Shown: positions 9,409-19,904 of the stretch, piece by piece | How positions within the stretch are numbered: position 1 is the stretch's first letter | How the letters are laid out: every line of letters starts with the position of its first letter | Assembly (NCBI GenBank): GCA_965644315.1 | Contig: CBFFRQ010000096.1 | Span: 186,001-250,000 of the forward strand | Direction of reading: 5' to 3' | Origin: Caecitellus pseudoparvulus | Lineage: Eukaryota > Bigyra: Bicosoecida | Length of the DNA: 64,000 bases | Position numbers and translations under genes: made by a program | The notes under the pieces: generated by a model | Told to the model about the DNA's origin: nothing | Database searches by the model: none | What the model saw: only the letters and a program-made list of their open reading frames with translations

Positions 9409-10814
9409 ATGGCTGCCACACTGTCACGGAAATATGCCGCTTTCGCCGCCCGTTGGAAGCTGCCCAGCCTGCCCTTGCGGCTCAGCGGCCGGTGTCTGAG
9501 CACTGCCCGACCACATGTAGATGAAGCAAGCGGGAAATTCCGTACTCCCCCTGGGTGGAGCTCGTACAAGAGCACTCACCCGCTGGAGTTCCTGCCGGCG
9601 TGCGTGCAGCGTGGGCCGAAACACGAACGGCTGGCCGCCACCCGCACGGCGCCTTCCGCAGGTTACCCGAGTGGGAGTGGGCGCGCTCCCGCCCTGTGGA
9701 GCAGCGCGTCATTCCGGTGGACGATCGCATCTTGGAGGGGTCTGGCCCCCCCCTGTCTGCCACTTTCCTGGGCCACGCTAGCTTCTTGTTGCAGGTGGGC
9801 GAGCAGCGCATCCTCACCGACCCAGTGCTGGGCGACGGCTCAGGGTGGCTGGACTGGATGGGCAAGTCCCGCTTCACGCCGCCGGCGCTGGGGCCTGCCG
9901 AGCTGCCCCCTCTGGACATCGTCCTGCTTTCCCACGCACACTACGACCACACCGACCTGCCCACACTGAAGGGCATTCTGCAGGCACAGACACAGCACGA
10001 CCGACCCCTCAAGTGGGTGGTGCCGCTGGGCCTCAAAGCCCTGCTGGTGGACTGGGTGGGCGTGCCAGACACCGCCATCGTGGAGCTGGATTGGTGGACG
10101 GCGACCTCCCTGGATGCCCAGCCGGACCCCGTGCCGCTGCCGGCCGAGTGGGCCCATTATGCGGACCGCTCCGGCGCACCACGGTCAGCGGACGCCGGAA
10201 GCGACCATGCGTCCTGCCAGGCCGAAGCAGAGCGCTCCCAGCCCACCAGTTCCGACCTGCCGCCCTGCATCGTGGCGGTGCCTGCACAGCATGACGCCGC
10301 CCGAACTGCATGGGATCGCAACGACACGCTGTGTGTGGGGTACGCGCTGGTGTCCCCCCATGGGCGCCTGCTGTTCACGGGCGACACGGGGTACAGGGCT
10401 GTGGAGCGGGGCGTGGCGCCACTCTCCGCAGAGGAGGACGCCGCCCCCGTCTGCCCCTCCTTCCGGGAGGTGGGTGACCGCCTAGGCCCCTTCGACATGG
10501 GCCTGCTGCCCATCGGCGCGTACAGCCCCCGGTGGTTCATGTCCCGTGTCCACACATCCCCGGAGGATGCTCTGGAGGTGCACCTGGACACGCGCTGCCG
10601 CCGCAGCGTGGGCATGCATTGGGGATCCCTGCCCCTCACGGATGAACCTGTCGGCGAGCCACCCTTGCGCCTGGCAGCAGCGCTGGAGGCACGGGCCTTG
10701 GACCCGTCCACGTTTGTGGCGCTGGATGTGGGGGGGACGCTGACGCCGGCAGGGCCGCTGTCCCCCGACCACCTGCACCAGCCACGCCCACCCATCGTCC
10801 CCCCCGCCCACTGA
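9409..10814 (+). CDS. NAPEPLD: NAPE-PLD-like metallo-beta-lactamase-fold phosphodiesterase
   Basis: The likely model is join(9409..9563, 9662..10814), 435 residues, with a 98-bp intron. The donor (gtacaa) is weak, so exon 1's last few codons are uncertain, but the join gives the family-like order GKFRTPPGW...LPEWEWARSRP. Metal ligands match N-acyl-phosphatidylethanolamine phospholipase D: GHAS, then SHAHYDHTD (HxHxDH), His in VPAQHDAAR, Asp in LFTGDTGY, and His in GMHWGSLPLTDEP. The enzyme would release N-acylethanolamines or a related lipid head group using two zinc ions. The N-terminus (MAATLSRKYAAFAARWKLPS, then Arg/Ser-rich to residue 40) looks like a mitochondrial presequence, unusual for this family. 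About 35 residues rich in Ser/Glu are inserted near residue 240. The stop is 21 bp from the opposing protease stop. Confidence 0.88.
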
Positions 10815-10835
10815 GCCCGCTCTGCACTGCATTGC

Positions 10836-12681
10836 TCAGGCGTCTGCCAGCCACTGCTTGATGTAGTTCTTGGCATCTGCGCGGCCCTGCGTCAGCTGTG
10901 GCGTGTCAGAGGCCTTGGCGCTGCCCAAGTCTTGGCAGTGGGACATGCCGGGGATGAAGACGGCTGGGCTCGAGGGCGACAGCGTGTGGTGCACTGCCAG
11001 GTGGTGCCAGGGGTCCACGGAGCCGCTGACGTACACGACTCGGTCGGCGACGGTGGTGTTGCCGCCGTAATACGCGTTCGTGAAGTCGATGCGGGAGGAG
11101 ACGTTGGAGGCGGACACGGCATAGTCCAACACACAGACGTCCGTGAAGTAGTCCAGCCCGACGCTGTCGGCGCTGCCCTGGCCCCGGAAGACGCAGGAAG
11201 ACCCCGCCTCACACGTCTGGAAGTAGCCGAACTGGGTGCAGGTCTGGTAGTCTGCGCGAAGAAGTGGGGGACGGGGGGTGCTGAGCACAATGCAGGCGCG
11301 TGAGCCGCGGCGCAGGGTACGCACACCAAGACCGGACGCCGACGCCATCACGCTCTGCGGCGGTGGATGTGACGTCTTGCTCGTCCAGCAGCGCCTGGTA
11401 GGACGCGTTGACGCAGGTGGCGGGGCAGGCGCCCGTCTGCGTGAAGGTGGTCTTCATGTACCACAGGTTGTACGCTGCGACGGCCGCCGTGCCTCGCGTG
11501 TTGCCCATGGTGCTGCACAAGCCGGCGATGGTGAGGCCCGGCGTGGGCAGTTGGTTGTCGTACTGCACGGCGTAGGCGATGTTGTTGGTGATGGCGGAGA
11601 TGACGTTGTCGGTGTCCAGGGAACGCGGGGCCACGCTGTAGTCGGGGCAGAGGCAGAACTGCGTCGCGACAGCGGCGCGCGTGGAGGCGTCTGGGCTGGT
11701 GACTGCGTCCACGATGGCGGTGAAGGCGTCCTCCAGGGCTGCGACGCACTGGGGGGAGCCCCCCACAGCCTCATCTGCGAGGGACGCCGCCACGACATCC
11801 ATGTACCCCACGAAGTCCTCCTGCGCCAAGACGGGCCCGCTGGAGCTCCACGCCGCATGGATGATGTCTGGGTACTTCAGGCGGGACCATGCCGCGAGGG
11901 CACCAGGGTAGGAGCCGCCGAAGGTGACCTTTTTCAGGGCGCTGATGCGAGGCTCGTTCAGCAGGGCAGGAAGCGCAAGGATCCAGGTGGACAGGTCAGC
12001 GAGCGCTTGCTGAGATGACAACCACTGCAGACCCGAGGGGGTCAAGTGTGCCTCTGGCTGGGACTGGCCGTAGTACTGTGCCGGGCAGGCGACGCAGGCG
12101 TGTGCTGTGGTGGCCCGGACTGTGCGCCCTGGGGCTGAGCACCAAGTTCCGCAGACAAGCACTTACCCGGTGCTCCAACGCGACGAGCAAAGCGCCAGTC
12201 TCAGAGGCCAGGTCATAGATCACTCCTCCCGCGATGGAATAGGGGGACAGGGCAGCTGTCGAGAGGGGCGTGGAAGTGAGTGAGCAGGGCAGCGGAGGCG
12301 CAGAAGTTCCCCCTTCGCCGGGCATGCGCTGCGTGGAAGTGGACGCCACTCACCCTCGCCGCCGATGTACACGAAGACGGGCCCAGTGCCGTTCCAGAAC
12401 TGGGAGTTGACGTAGAACCGCTGCTTGAACGTGTCCGTCACGATGGCGTTGAAGTGGTCCAGCGTCTGCTCGTGCCACATGGTCTGCACGCCGCGCACAC
12501 GCTCAGCAGGCGTGGCGGCCTCCGTCAGCAGCTGCAGCATGTGGCTGCCGCCTTGCAGGTGCCGGCCGTGCTGTGTGGGGTCGTTGATGACGGCATGGAT
12601 GCGCTCCGTGGCGGACAGGGACCCGGCTACAGCGTGGGAGGCTGCCGCCAGCGCCAGCAGCACTGTTGCTGCGCACCGCAT
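10836..12681 (-). CDS. Secreted S28-family serine carboxypeptidase (PRSS16/PRCP/DPP7-like)
   Basis: Complement join(10836..11251, 11325..12075, 12167..12255, 12354..12681), 527 residues, introns 73, 91 and 98 bp. It begins with a signal peptide (MRCAATVLLALAAASHAVAG). Family landmarks in order: TLDHFN near residue 80, VYIGGE, LEHRYYGQSQP (across intron 2), nucleophile Ser in FGGSYPGALAAW, WSSSGPV, RSWYYQTC (created by the last splice), Asp in SGSVDPWHHL, and His in GMSHCQDL. Thus the catalytic Ser-Asp-His triad is complete. S28 enzymes cleave prolyl or other C-terminal or N-terminal residues in lysosomes or outside the cell. The EHRYYG and GGSYPG forms look closest to PRSS16 and nematode K12H4.7. 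The start is 244 bp from the divergent HGSNAT-like gene, also a possible lysosomal protein. Substrate is unknown. Confidence 0.93.
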
Positions 12682-12925
12682 GTTGGCGGGTGCAGTGGGA
12701 AGGACAGCCCTCGTGGAGGTGCACCGGGCCACTGAATACAAGTGAGTCGTGTGTGGGCTGGGGCGCCAGAACTGAGGCCCTGCAGGTGTGCGTGGGGTGC
12801 TGGATTTGCCGCCCGTCGCACCTTGCCTGATCACTGCCTGCCACCGCCACACAATCCCACGCTTGCCGCCCCTTCCTGCGTGGGCCCCCTGCATCCAGTC
12901 TTTGGCCCAGAGCACCCCCTCTGAG

Positions 12926-14567
12926 ATGGCTGCCGAGTACAAGCCAGTGCCCAGCGCTGGGGAGCTGGAAGCGGCGCAGCCCAAGCACGCTGAGGCTGCC
13001 TCCGGCAAACCCCTCGCACAGAATGGCAGCTCTGGTGCGAGCACCAAGGCGAAGCCCGCGCGCATTGCCAGTGTGGACATTGCCCGCGGATTCACGATGT
13101 TCTGGATGATCATGGTGGACAACCAAGGCTCCCACACGCCGTCAGACATCTGGTACCCGTGGAGGGAATCTGAGTGTGCGTCTCGTGCAGTGCACTTGGT
13201 GCAGCGCCAGGCGCCGACACGCCCCTTGCTCACTGTGCTGCACAGGGAACGGTCTCGGCCCGGCAGACTGTGTCTTCCCTGCATTCCTCTTCCTGGCAGG
13301 CTTCTCCATCACCCTGGCCCTCACCCGGTACCGCGCAGCGTGGGCCGTGGGAGGCGAGCCCCAGCGGAAGGCGGTCTGGTCTGTCATGCTGTGGAAGGTG
13401 GTGCCCCGCTTCCTGAAGCTCTTCGCCATTGGCGCCTTCATCAACCTGTGGGCGGGCGGCTTCAAGGTGCAGCACTGGGTCGTCATGGGCGTCCTGCAGC
13501 GCATCGGCGTCTGCTACCTCGTCCTGGCCCTGGCCTACGTCTTCCTGCCCTCCATCTGGGCTGTGCGGGGGCTCACCCTGGCCTGCCTCGCCCTGTACGC
13601 CTGCATCATGTACGCCGTGGACGTCCCTGGCTGTGGTCGGGCGGACCTCTCCCCTGCCTGCAACGCCGGGGGCTGGGCGTCGCGCCAGCTGTGGGGGCCC
13701 TCCCATGTCCCCTCCGACGGCACCATCCCGGAGGCGCTCGTGTCCACACTGGCCGCCATGGTGACGACGGAGGCGGGCCTGGAGTTCGGCCTCATCATGC
13801 GCGAGGCACGTGGCTCACACCCCTACCGCCTCCTGCTGCTGTGGGGCATCACTAGTGTCTTGTACGCTGCGCTCGGCGGCGGGCTCTCCCTGGCCGTGCC
13901 CCTGAACAAGAAGTTGTGGAGCCCCCCCTTCGCCCTGGTCGTGTCTGCCGTGGCGGGCTTCATGCTGTGCATGTGGCTGTTCATCGTGGACCTGCGCTGC
14001 GGCCTGGACGTGCCACCCCGCTGGTGGACGCTGGAGTGGATCTATCCGGAGCGGCCGCGCCCTCCCAGCCCAGGCCGCCCGGCAACGCCGCCCTCCCGCT
14101 CCTCCTCCCTGAACGTGCGGGGCAAGTCGACGAAGCAGGAGCTGAAGCAGCCACTGCTGGCTGCGACGCCCACCCCGCCGTCGCCTGCTCTGGACTCCCT
14201 CCCCATCACCGGCCCCACCTCCCGCTGCTGCGGCTGCCCTTGCTGCGCCTGTTGCGACAGTGCCACCACTCTGAGCGTGTATCGGGCGGCAGTTGCAGTG
14301 GGTGACGCGTGTGTGGTGCAGCCCCTGACGTGGCTGGGGCGCAATCCGGCCCTTACGTTCATTGCGATGGTGGCGCTGGAAGTGCTGCTTATGGACACGC
14401 TGAAGGATGGCGGCACGCCCGTGTGGACCAAGTGGTACGAAGAAGGCTTCGTGCCCGGCTGCATCAACCGGCAGGCGGCCTCCTCCGCCGTCGCCCTCGT
14501 GCATGTGGCACTGTGGGTGGCCATCTGTGGCGTCCTGCACTACTTCAAGATTTTCATCACCCTGTGA
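12926..14567 (+). CDS. HGSNAT-like multi-pass membrane acyltransferase homologue
   Basis: Join(12926..13175, 13246..14567), 523 residues, one 70-bp intron (gtgcgt...gcacag). The splice creates the family block EWNGLGPADCVFPAFLFLAG. A cytosolic N-terminus (about 45 residues) leads into RIASVDIARGFTMFWMIMVDN, typical of the HGSNAT/YeiB-like superfamily (SLDvxRG). About ten hydrophobic segments follow, with KVVPRFLKLFAIGAFIN and VLQRIGVCYLVLALAYVF as in the family, and a cytosolic Ser/Pro/Cys-rich loop at about residues 370-430. HGSNAT moves acetyl groups from cytosolic acetyl-CoA to terminal glucosamine in the lysosome. The His expected just before WNG (HxxWNG in homologues) is Glu here (ESEWNG), so classical acetyl-transfer activity is doubtful. 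The stop is 44 bp from the opposing gene's stop. Confidence 0.88.
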
Positions 14568-14611
14568 CGCGCGTGTGGCGCGCGCACACACCGCCAGGTG
14601 CAGGGGCATGG

Positions 14612-17119
14612 CTAGTTGGGCGCATCAAAGTGCCCTTGGCAGTTGCGGATGGCGTACAGGGGCTGGATCATGAAACCTGCCAGGAAGGACAGCCCTGTCA
14701 TGATGATGCGCATCATGGCCGGCGACGCCCGCATGCCCAGCACCAGGATAGGGGACGTCTCGTCCGACACCTTGATGGCTCGCTGCAGCGTGGCCAGCGT
14801 GCAACTGGCGTCCCGCAGCTCCTGCAGCAGGCAGCGCATGGAGGCGTCGTCCGTGCGCTGCCCGGCCCGCGCAAAGATGCTGGCTGCCATGCCGCCGCCC
14901 ATCGTCGTGCTGCCGTCTGCGCCCTCGATGGCTTGCAGCACGCTGGAGGCGGCGTGGGTGGCTTCGGCAGCGGTGGAGGCCCGGCGCTGCCTGGCCGGGG
15001 CGCCGGTGCCGGCCGAGCTGGGAGGCGGCGCTGCGCCAGTGGAGTTCTCCAGGACAGTGGCCACGTCCCGCGCCAGCTCGTCGATGTCCACTGCGGCGAG
15101 GACGAAGGCTTCCTCCTGCAGGGCACGCTTCTCGTTGGCGTCGGAGCCGAGGAGGACGATGACGATGATGACAGCCAGGACGGTGCCCAGCAGCAGCAGC
15201 ATTTGGATGTACAGGACGTCGTTGGACATGTTGCGGCAGAAGGCGGCGCCCTTGTCCGACTGCAGGTAGTAGGAAGACAGCGCCGTGACGCCCATGAACA
15301 GCACGAGGACGGCACAGGTCGAAATGTAGAACTGCAGCCGCGTGTAGAACACCCGCCCCGTGTCAGCCAGCAGGGAGCGCAGGCGGTACCAGGCAAAGGC
15401 GTTCACCTGGCGGGACATGTCCACGATGGGCGGCAGCACCAGGCGGCGGTAGTCGCCCCCACCCGCCCGCACAGACTGCAGGAGGCGGGCCACTTGGCGC
15501 CCGGCGGGCGTGGCCAGCACGGAGTCGGGGAGGACGTTGGCGGACCAGTCCTCATCCTGCTCAATGAGTTTGGAGATGATGGTGGGCTGCGTCAGGCGGG
15601 TGAGCTTGGCGGCCACCACATCCCGCCGCCACATGTCCAGGATGCCCGTCATGAGGAACTGCACCAGCGCGTGCAGGTTCAGCCCCAGCAGCACGACGAC
15701 GCTGACGCGCACGATGACGAAGCTGGGGCTTTGCATGTCCTCCCAGCTGACGTTGTACGCCATGAAGATTGCGAAGATGACGGCGTTGGACAGGACGCTG
15801 ATGGTGATGCTGAGCACGTGGAAGGGCGTGAGATCTTTGGGGCAGGAGCTCAGCATGAGGGCCAGCGCCATGTCCCGGATGCTCACGCGCTTGGTCGTCA
15901 CGTCAGCATCGTCGCTGGATGAGGCGCACTCGTGCACCGTCTTGGCTCGGCTGCGCAGGGCGCCCACCGCGTCCGCTGCCCCAGCCTCATCTGCCGGCCG
16001 CCGGGGTCGCAGCACGGGCCCTGCCCGCGGGTTGTCTGACGCGTGGATGGCTGCTGCGTCCAAGGAGGACAGTGCGGCGCCTGAGATGGGGTTGCCCGTT
16101 GAGGGCGAGGTGGGCCCACCCCGGCGGCCGAGGCTGGCCAGCATGCGGAAGTCGGCGACATGCTCCGCTGACGTGGCCACGGCGCTGCTGATGCTGGAAA
16201 GCGTGTGCTGGACGGAGGACTCCAGGCGGCTGTCGTACAGGAAGGCGTAGTTGTCCATGTTGATGTGGGCGCGGCGGGCGGCCTGCTGCAGCTGCTTGTC
16301 CAGCACCTCCACCGGCGGGTTCAGCCAGCCAGACACGAACATAATGCCGACGTTCATGGCCTGGGCTTCCCGGGCGTCAGCCTTCGTGAACTTTATCCAC
16401 CAGCACGTCGGTACGTAGGCGTACTTGGCTGCGATGCTGACGTTGCGCAGGAAAATGCAGCCCAAGATGATGCCGACTTCGGCAGGCTGCAGCAGGCCTG
16501 TTGCGCGTGTCGGATCGTCGGACAATGAAAAGGCGAACAGGATGTACAGCAGCATGGCTGGCCCAATCAAGTTGGCCAGGAGGCCTACGGGTGACGTGAA
16601 CCAGACCAGGAACAGCTGTGACGGGATGCACGCGCGCGAGGGGTGCGGAGAACGCGCCAGGGCAAAGCCGCGGCCCACGTTGGAAGCACGCCACAGCTCG
16701 CACGCACGTTCACGACGGTTTGCCAGCCATCAATACAAACGACAAAAGGAATGGAAATCGGGTAGAACAGGTGGTAGAGGAGGAGCTTGAAAAACCGGCC
16801 TGCAACACGACCATCAGCGGGGAGCGGGTAGTGTTTGCGGAGCATGGAAGGGGCGGGATTCTGTGTTGGCCACAGCACGCTTCCCGTGCCCGTACCTGCG
16901 TGAAACACCACAGCACACTCTGGATCTCGATTGTAGCGCGCCGTCCGCGACCGGGCGATGATGTCAGAAATGCTGCGCGCGGGAGGCAAGCAGGGAAGGC
17001 GTTGAGTGGCACGTCAGGCCAATTTCCGCTGGGTCACGCCAGCCGCACCTTTGAGACTCCGGCGTCGCTGGCGCACTCGTGCCGACACTCAAGGCTGAGT
17101 GAGCCCCTTGCATCTCCAT
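14612..17119 (-). CDS. Orphan multi-pass membrane protein A
   Basis: Complement join(14612..16615, 16708..16799, 16896..16972, 17049..17119), 747 residues, introns 92, 96 and 76 bp. I do not recognise the family. The first exon begins MEMQGAHSALSVG; exons 2-3 give SISDIIARSRTARYNRD and a helix FFKLLLYHLFYPISIPFVV. There are about seven or eight hydrophobic segments: two or three before residue 160, a cluster near the middle (FHVLSITISVLSNAVIFAIF, then VVVLLGLNLHALVQFL), two more in the C-terminal third (FYISTCAVLVLFMGVTAL, MLLLLGTVLAVIIVIVLLG), and one at the end. Between them are long hydrophilic, partly disordered stretches and amphipathic helices. It may be a channel, transporter or scaffolding membrane protein. 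A second unrelated-looking membrane protein follows on the same strand 230 bp upstream. Confidence 0.78.
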
Positions 17120-17349
17120 GGTAAGAGGCCTGTCGCTCGGCAGTCGTGCTGGGCGGGAGGGGGCTGGCTCGCCAGGAAAGCTTCCCGGCGCTTGCTCAAA
17201 GTGTGCGTCGCGAGACGGCCTGCGCCTGCTCACGTGCAGCTGCGGCGTGATCAGGACGCGGGCAGAGGCAGCAAGTGATGCTCGTAGCAAGGTGAGGGTG
17301 GATTGCATTTGTCCGGCAGCAGGAACTGCCGCCCCTGCACTTGGGCGCC

Positions 17350-19512
17350 TCACTCTCCCAACAACAGCGTGACCTGGTACAGCATGCCAAACAGCGTGTC
17401 TGCGGAGCACTTGACGACACCGATGGGCAGCCACGACGCTCCGCTGCTGCGGCCAAACTTTGCGCCCTGCAACACCACACAGTGCAGCACAGCTGCCGCC
17501 AGCACCGCCAGCGCCAGGTGCAGCGCGGAGCTGCCCCACCGCCAGGGGCACTCCGCCCAGGCCAGGCGCCGGTTCGCCTCCCGTGGGTCCAGCACGTGCA
17601 CTGCGCGGGGCGCGGGCACCTCCCCTTCCAGTGCCAGCACGACATGCTCCTTGGTCGGCACAGTGTGGGGCAGGCACGTGCGGAGCAGGAGCAGGGTGAG
17701 CAGGGGCAGCGCCCCCACGACCGCCACGACAGGCCAGTGCGAGGCGAGGGCCGTGACGAGGGGCAGCAGCAGGAGCAGCGAGCCCAGGCCGTACAGGGCC
17801 CACTGCAGGATGTACGCAGGCAGGAGGAAGGACAGGGACGCCAGGAGCGTCGTGCCACCCACGGCAGACACGAGGCAGGGCGGCGCCAGGTACAGCGTGT
17901 GCCAGCCACAGGTGCGCCCCAGCACGGCGGTCACCACGCCGTGGGCCAAGCCCTGACTGGGCGCAGCGCCACCTGAGCAAATGCAGGGTTGCAGCCACCG
18001 CCTGTGTGCGGCCAGGAAGCCCCCCCCCACCACCGCCACCACCATGCATGCCAGGGACAGCACCATGGCAAAGTGCCGCCGACGGTCTGATGTGAAGGCG
18101 GCCATGTCCCGGTGGTGTGCCAGGATGTCGTTGGCACGGGCCTCCGTCGTGGCTCGTGCCTGCCGCTCCAACTCCGCCTGCACCTCTTGCATGGCGGACA
18201 CGCCGTCCGAGGCGAGGGTGCGGTGCAGGTGCGCAGCAGCAGCAGAGCGAGCGTCGGCCGCCTCTTGGCTCTCACGGTGCATGGCTTCCGCGGCGCGCGT
18301 CTGCTCCGCCGCCACGGTGCGGTGCAGCATGCCGTGCAGGAGGGCGGAGTACTCCAGCTCCCCCCGGCGAGCGGCGTCGGGCACCAGTGCCAGGCCGGCC
18401 TGCCGCAGTGCCTGCAGGGTGGTGTCCGGCACTGCCCCTTGCAGCGGGGAGAGAGCTCCGGAGGGGGGTGCGGGGGGGCCTCCCGGGGAGTCGGACAGCC
18501 GGCGCCGCAGGGTGGCTGCTGTGCTGGGGGGCGCAGTGTCCTCTGTGAAGGTGAAGCTGGCAGACTCCAGCGGGCTGGGCGTGCCGTCCACTGAGCCAGG
18601 GTCTGCCGTGGGGTCCCCCATGCCGATACTGCCAGAGGAAGGCACGGGTGGCAAGCCAGACGGGCGCACCTGCCGCCCGCCTGGCCCACAGAGCGGTTCC
18701 CCTGTGCTGTGTTCCCGATCCAGGCCGCGCGCAGCCGCTGCACCAGCCTGCGCCGCCAGGCCCCGGGCAGTGTCAGACAGGCTGCGCTGCAGGGTGGCCA
18801 CCTGGCCAGCATCCTGGGGCAGGGGGGACACGGCACTGAGCTCGCCCAGCACCACGTCCACCTCCTCCCGCAGGCGCCGCGTGACTGTGGCATTTTCACC
18901 GGCAGCTTGAGAGCAGAGGCCACGCAGGCTGTCCACCCGAGCCTGCAGCTGCTGCAGCCGTCCTTTGGCGGAGGCACCCGGTGGCTGTGCGCCCAGGAAG
19001 TACCTGGACCCCAACGCTAGGAGGAAGAGGGCCAAGGCGACGCTGCCAGCCAGCACAGCGTCCACGTCCAGCTGCCCTCCCTCTCGAGCCATTGCTTGCG
19101 GCAAGGGCAGGGCTGCTGCTCCACTGGGCAGGTGCTCGTAGGCGAAGGGGAGGGCCTCCTCTGCCACGGCACCTGCCGCGGGATCTCCCAGCCCACTGGA
19201 GAATGGGGTGGGTGTCGCAGTTGGGGGTAATGCAGGCAGAGTGCCTGGTGCCGGCAATGTTGCCGGCAGGGAGGGAGACGTCGCGGATTCCTCCACACTT
19301 AGTTGAACGGGGGCTTGCACCGCTTCGACTGGGGCCTGAGGCAAGTTGAGTGGGGGAGAAGCTGTGCCAACTTCGTCTTGCTCTGCTTGGCTGGCAGTGC
19401 GCCCGCCAGGGGCCTCTTGCTCCTGCTCCAAGTCCTCCCACACTTCATGGGCGTCGGCCTCAACGCCGGTGAAACGCTCTGCAGGTGCATGCAACTCCTC
19501 CCACTCCTCCAT
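17350..19512 (-). CDS. Orphan coiled-coil multi-pass membrane protein B
   Basis: Single exon, 720 residues if the ATG at 19512 (MEEWEELHAP) is used. An in-frame ATG at 19734 would add 74 residues, basic and Cys-containing, and cannot be excluded. The N-terminal 190 residues are acidic and Pro/Glu-rich, then a single transmembrane helix (VLAGSVALALFLLALGSRYF) and a heptad-rich coiled coil (LQQLQARVDSLRGL). A Ser/Pro linker and a second Ala/Glu-rich coiled coil follow. Then come a helix HFAMVLSLACMVVAVVGG and at least five tightly spaced hydrophobic segments (ILQWALYGLGSLLLLLPLV, VVGALPLLTLLLL and others) to the C-terminus. No family match. It lies directly upstream of membrane protein A on the same strand, but they are separate genes. 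Confidence 0.75.
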   Translation of the reverse strand: MEEWEELHAPAERFTGVEADAHEVWEDLEQEQEAPGGRTASQAEQDEVGTASPPLNLPQAPVEAVQAPVQLSVEESATSPSLPATLPAPGTLPALPPTATPTPFSSGLGDPAAGAVAEEALPFAYEHLPSGAAALPLPQAMAREGGQLDVDAVLAGSVALALFLLALGSRYFLGAQPPGASAKGRLQQLQARVDSLRGLCSQAAGENATVTRRLREEVDVVLGELSAVSPLPQDAGQVATLQRSLSDTARGLAAQAGAAAARGLDREHSTGEPLCGPGGRQVRPSGLPPVPSSGSIGMGDPTADPGSVDGTPSPLESASFTFTEDTAPPSTAATLRRRLSDSPGGPPAPPSGALSPLQGAVPDTTLQALRQAGLALVPDAARRGELEYSALLHGMLHRTVAAEQTRAAEAMHRESQEAADARSAAAAHLHRTLASDGVSAMQEVQAELERQARATTEARANDILAHHRDMAAFTSDRRRHFAMVLSLACMVVAVVGGGFLAAHRRWLQPCICSGGAAPSQGLAHGVVTAVLGRTCGWHTLYLAPPCLVSAVGGTTLLASLSFLLPAYILQWALYGLGSLLLLLPLVTALASHWPVVAVVGALPLLTLLLLRTCLPHTVPTKEHVVLALEGEVPAPRAVHVLDPREANRRLAWAECPWRWGSSALHLALAVLAAAVLHCVVLQGAKFGRSSGASWLPIGVVKCSADTLFGMLYQVTLLLGE

Positions 19513-19904
19513 AGCGGACTTTTCCGGGCTGTCTGGAAGCCTTGAGGTGCCTTCGCGGTGACGAGTGCCTGCTGCGCGTTTGAAGCAGCGGACTTTCCTG
19601 GAAGACGAGCCAGCGGCGCTGCGCAGTTTCTTGTGGTCGCCAGCACGCCTTGGCGTCACGAAGCCCCTGACGCCACAGGCTGCGCAGGGTCGGGTGCAAA
19701 AGCTGTCAAGTGGGACAAATCTCTCATGAAGCATTCCACTTTCGTTTTATTGTGGGGCTCTGCATCGATGAGGCCCCTCGCCTGTGGGTTGCCGGGGAGC
19801 TCTCCGACCTACACACGGCCTTGCCCGAGACATGGACATTGCCAGGCAGACCCCAGCCATCACGCGGTGGGTGGCCTCTGTGAGTCTGGCACTAGCCGCA
19901 TCCT
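19513..19904. other. Divergent intergenic region
   Basis: Some 390 bp between membrane protein B (minus) and the LRR gene (plus). It holds the optional in-frame N-terminal extension of protein B (19513-19734, starting at an ATG at 19734). I see no other coding exon and no clear core promoter element. Confidence 0.4.

Noticed and set aside
14309-15922. 537-codon plus-strand open frame overlapping membrane protein A
   Set aside because: His/Gln/Gly-rich translation without hydrophobic segments or motifs; the minus-strand frame has clean membrane helices.
16964-16989. Start of membrane protein A at a TTG (16989)
   Set aside because: That position lies in an intron; an ATG exon at 17119 joins in phase through gtgcgg...gcgcag.
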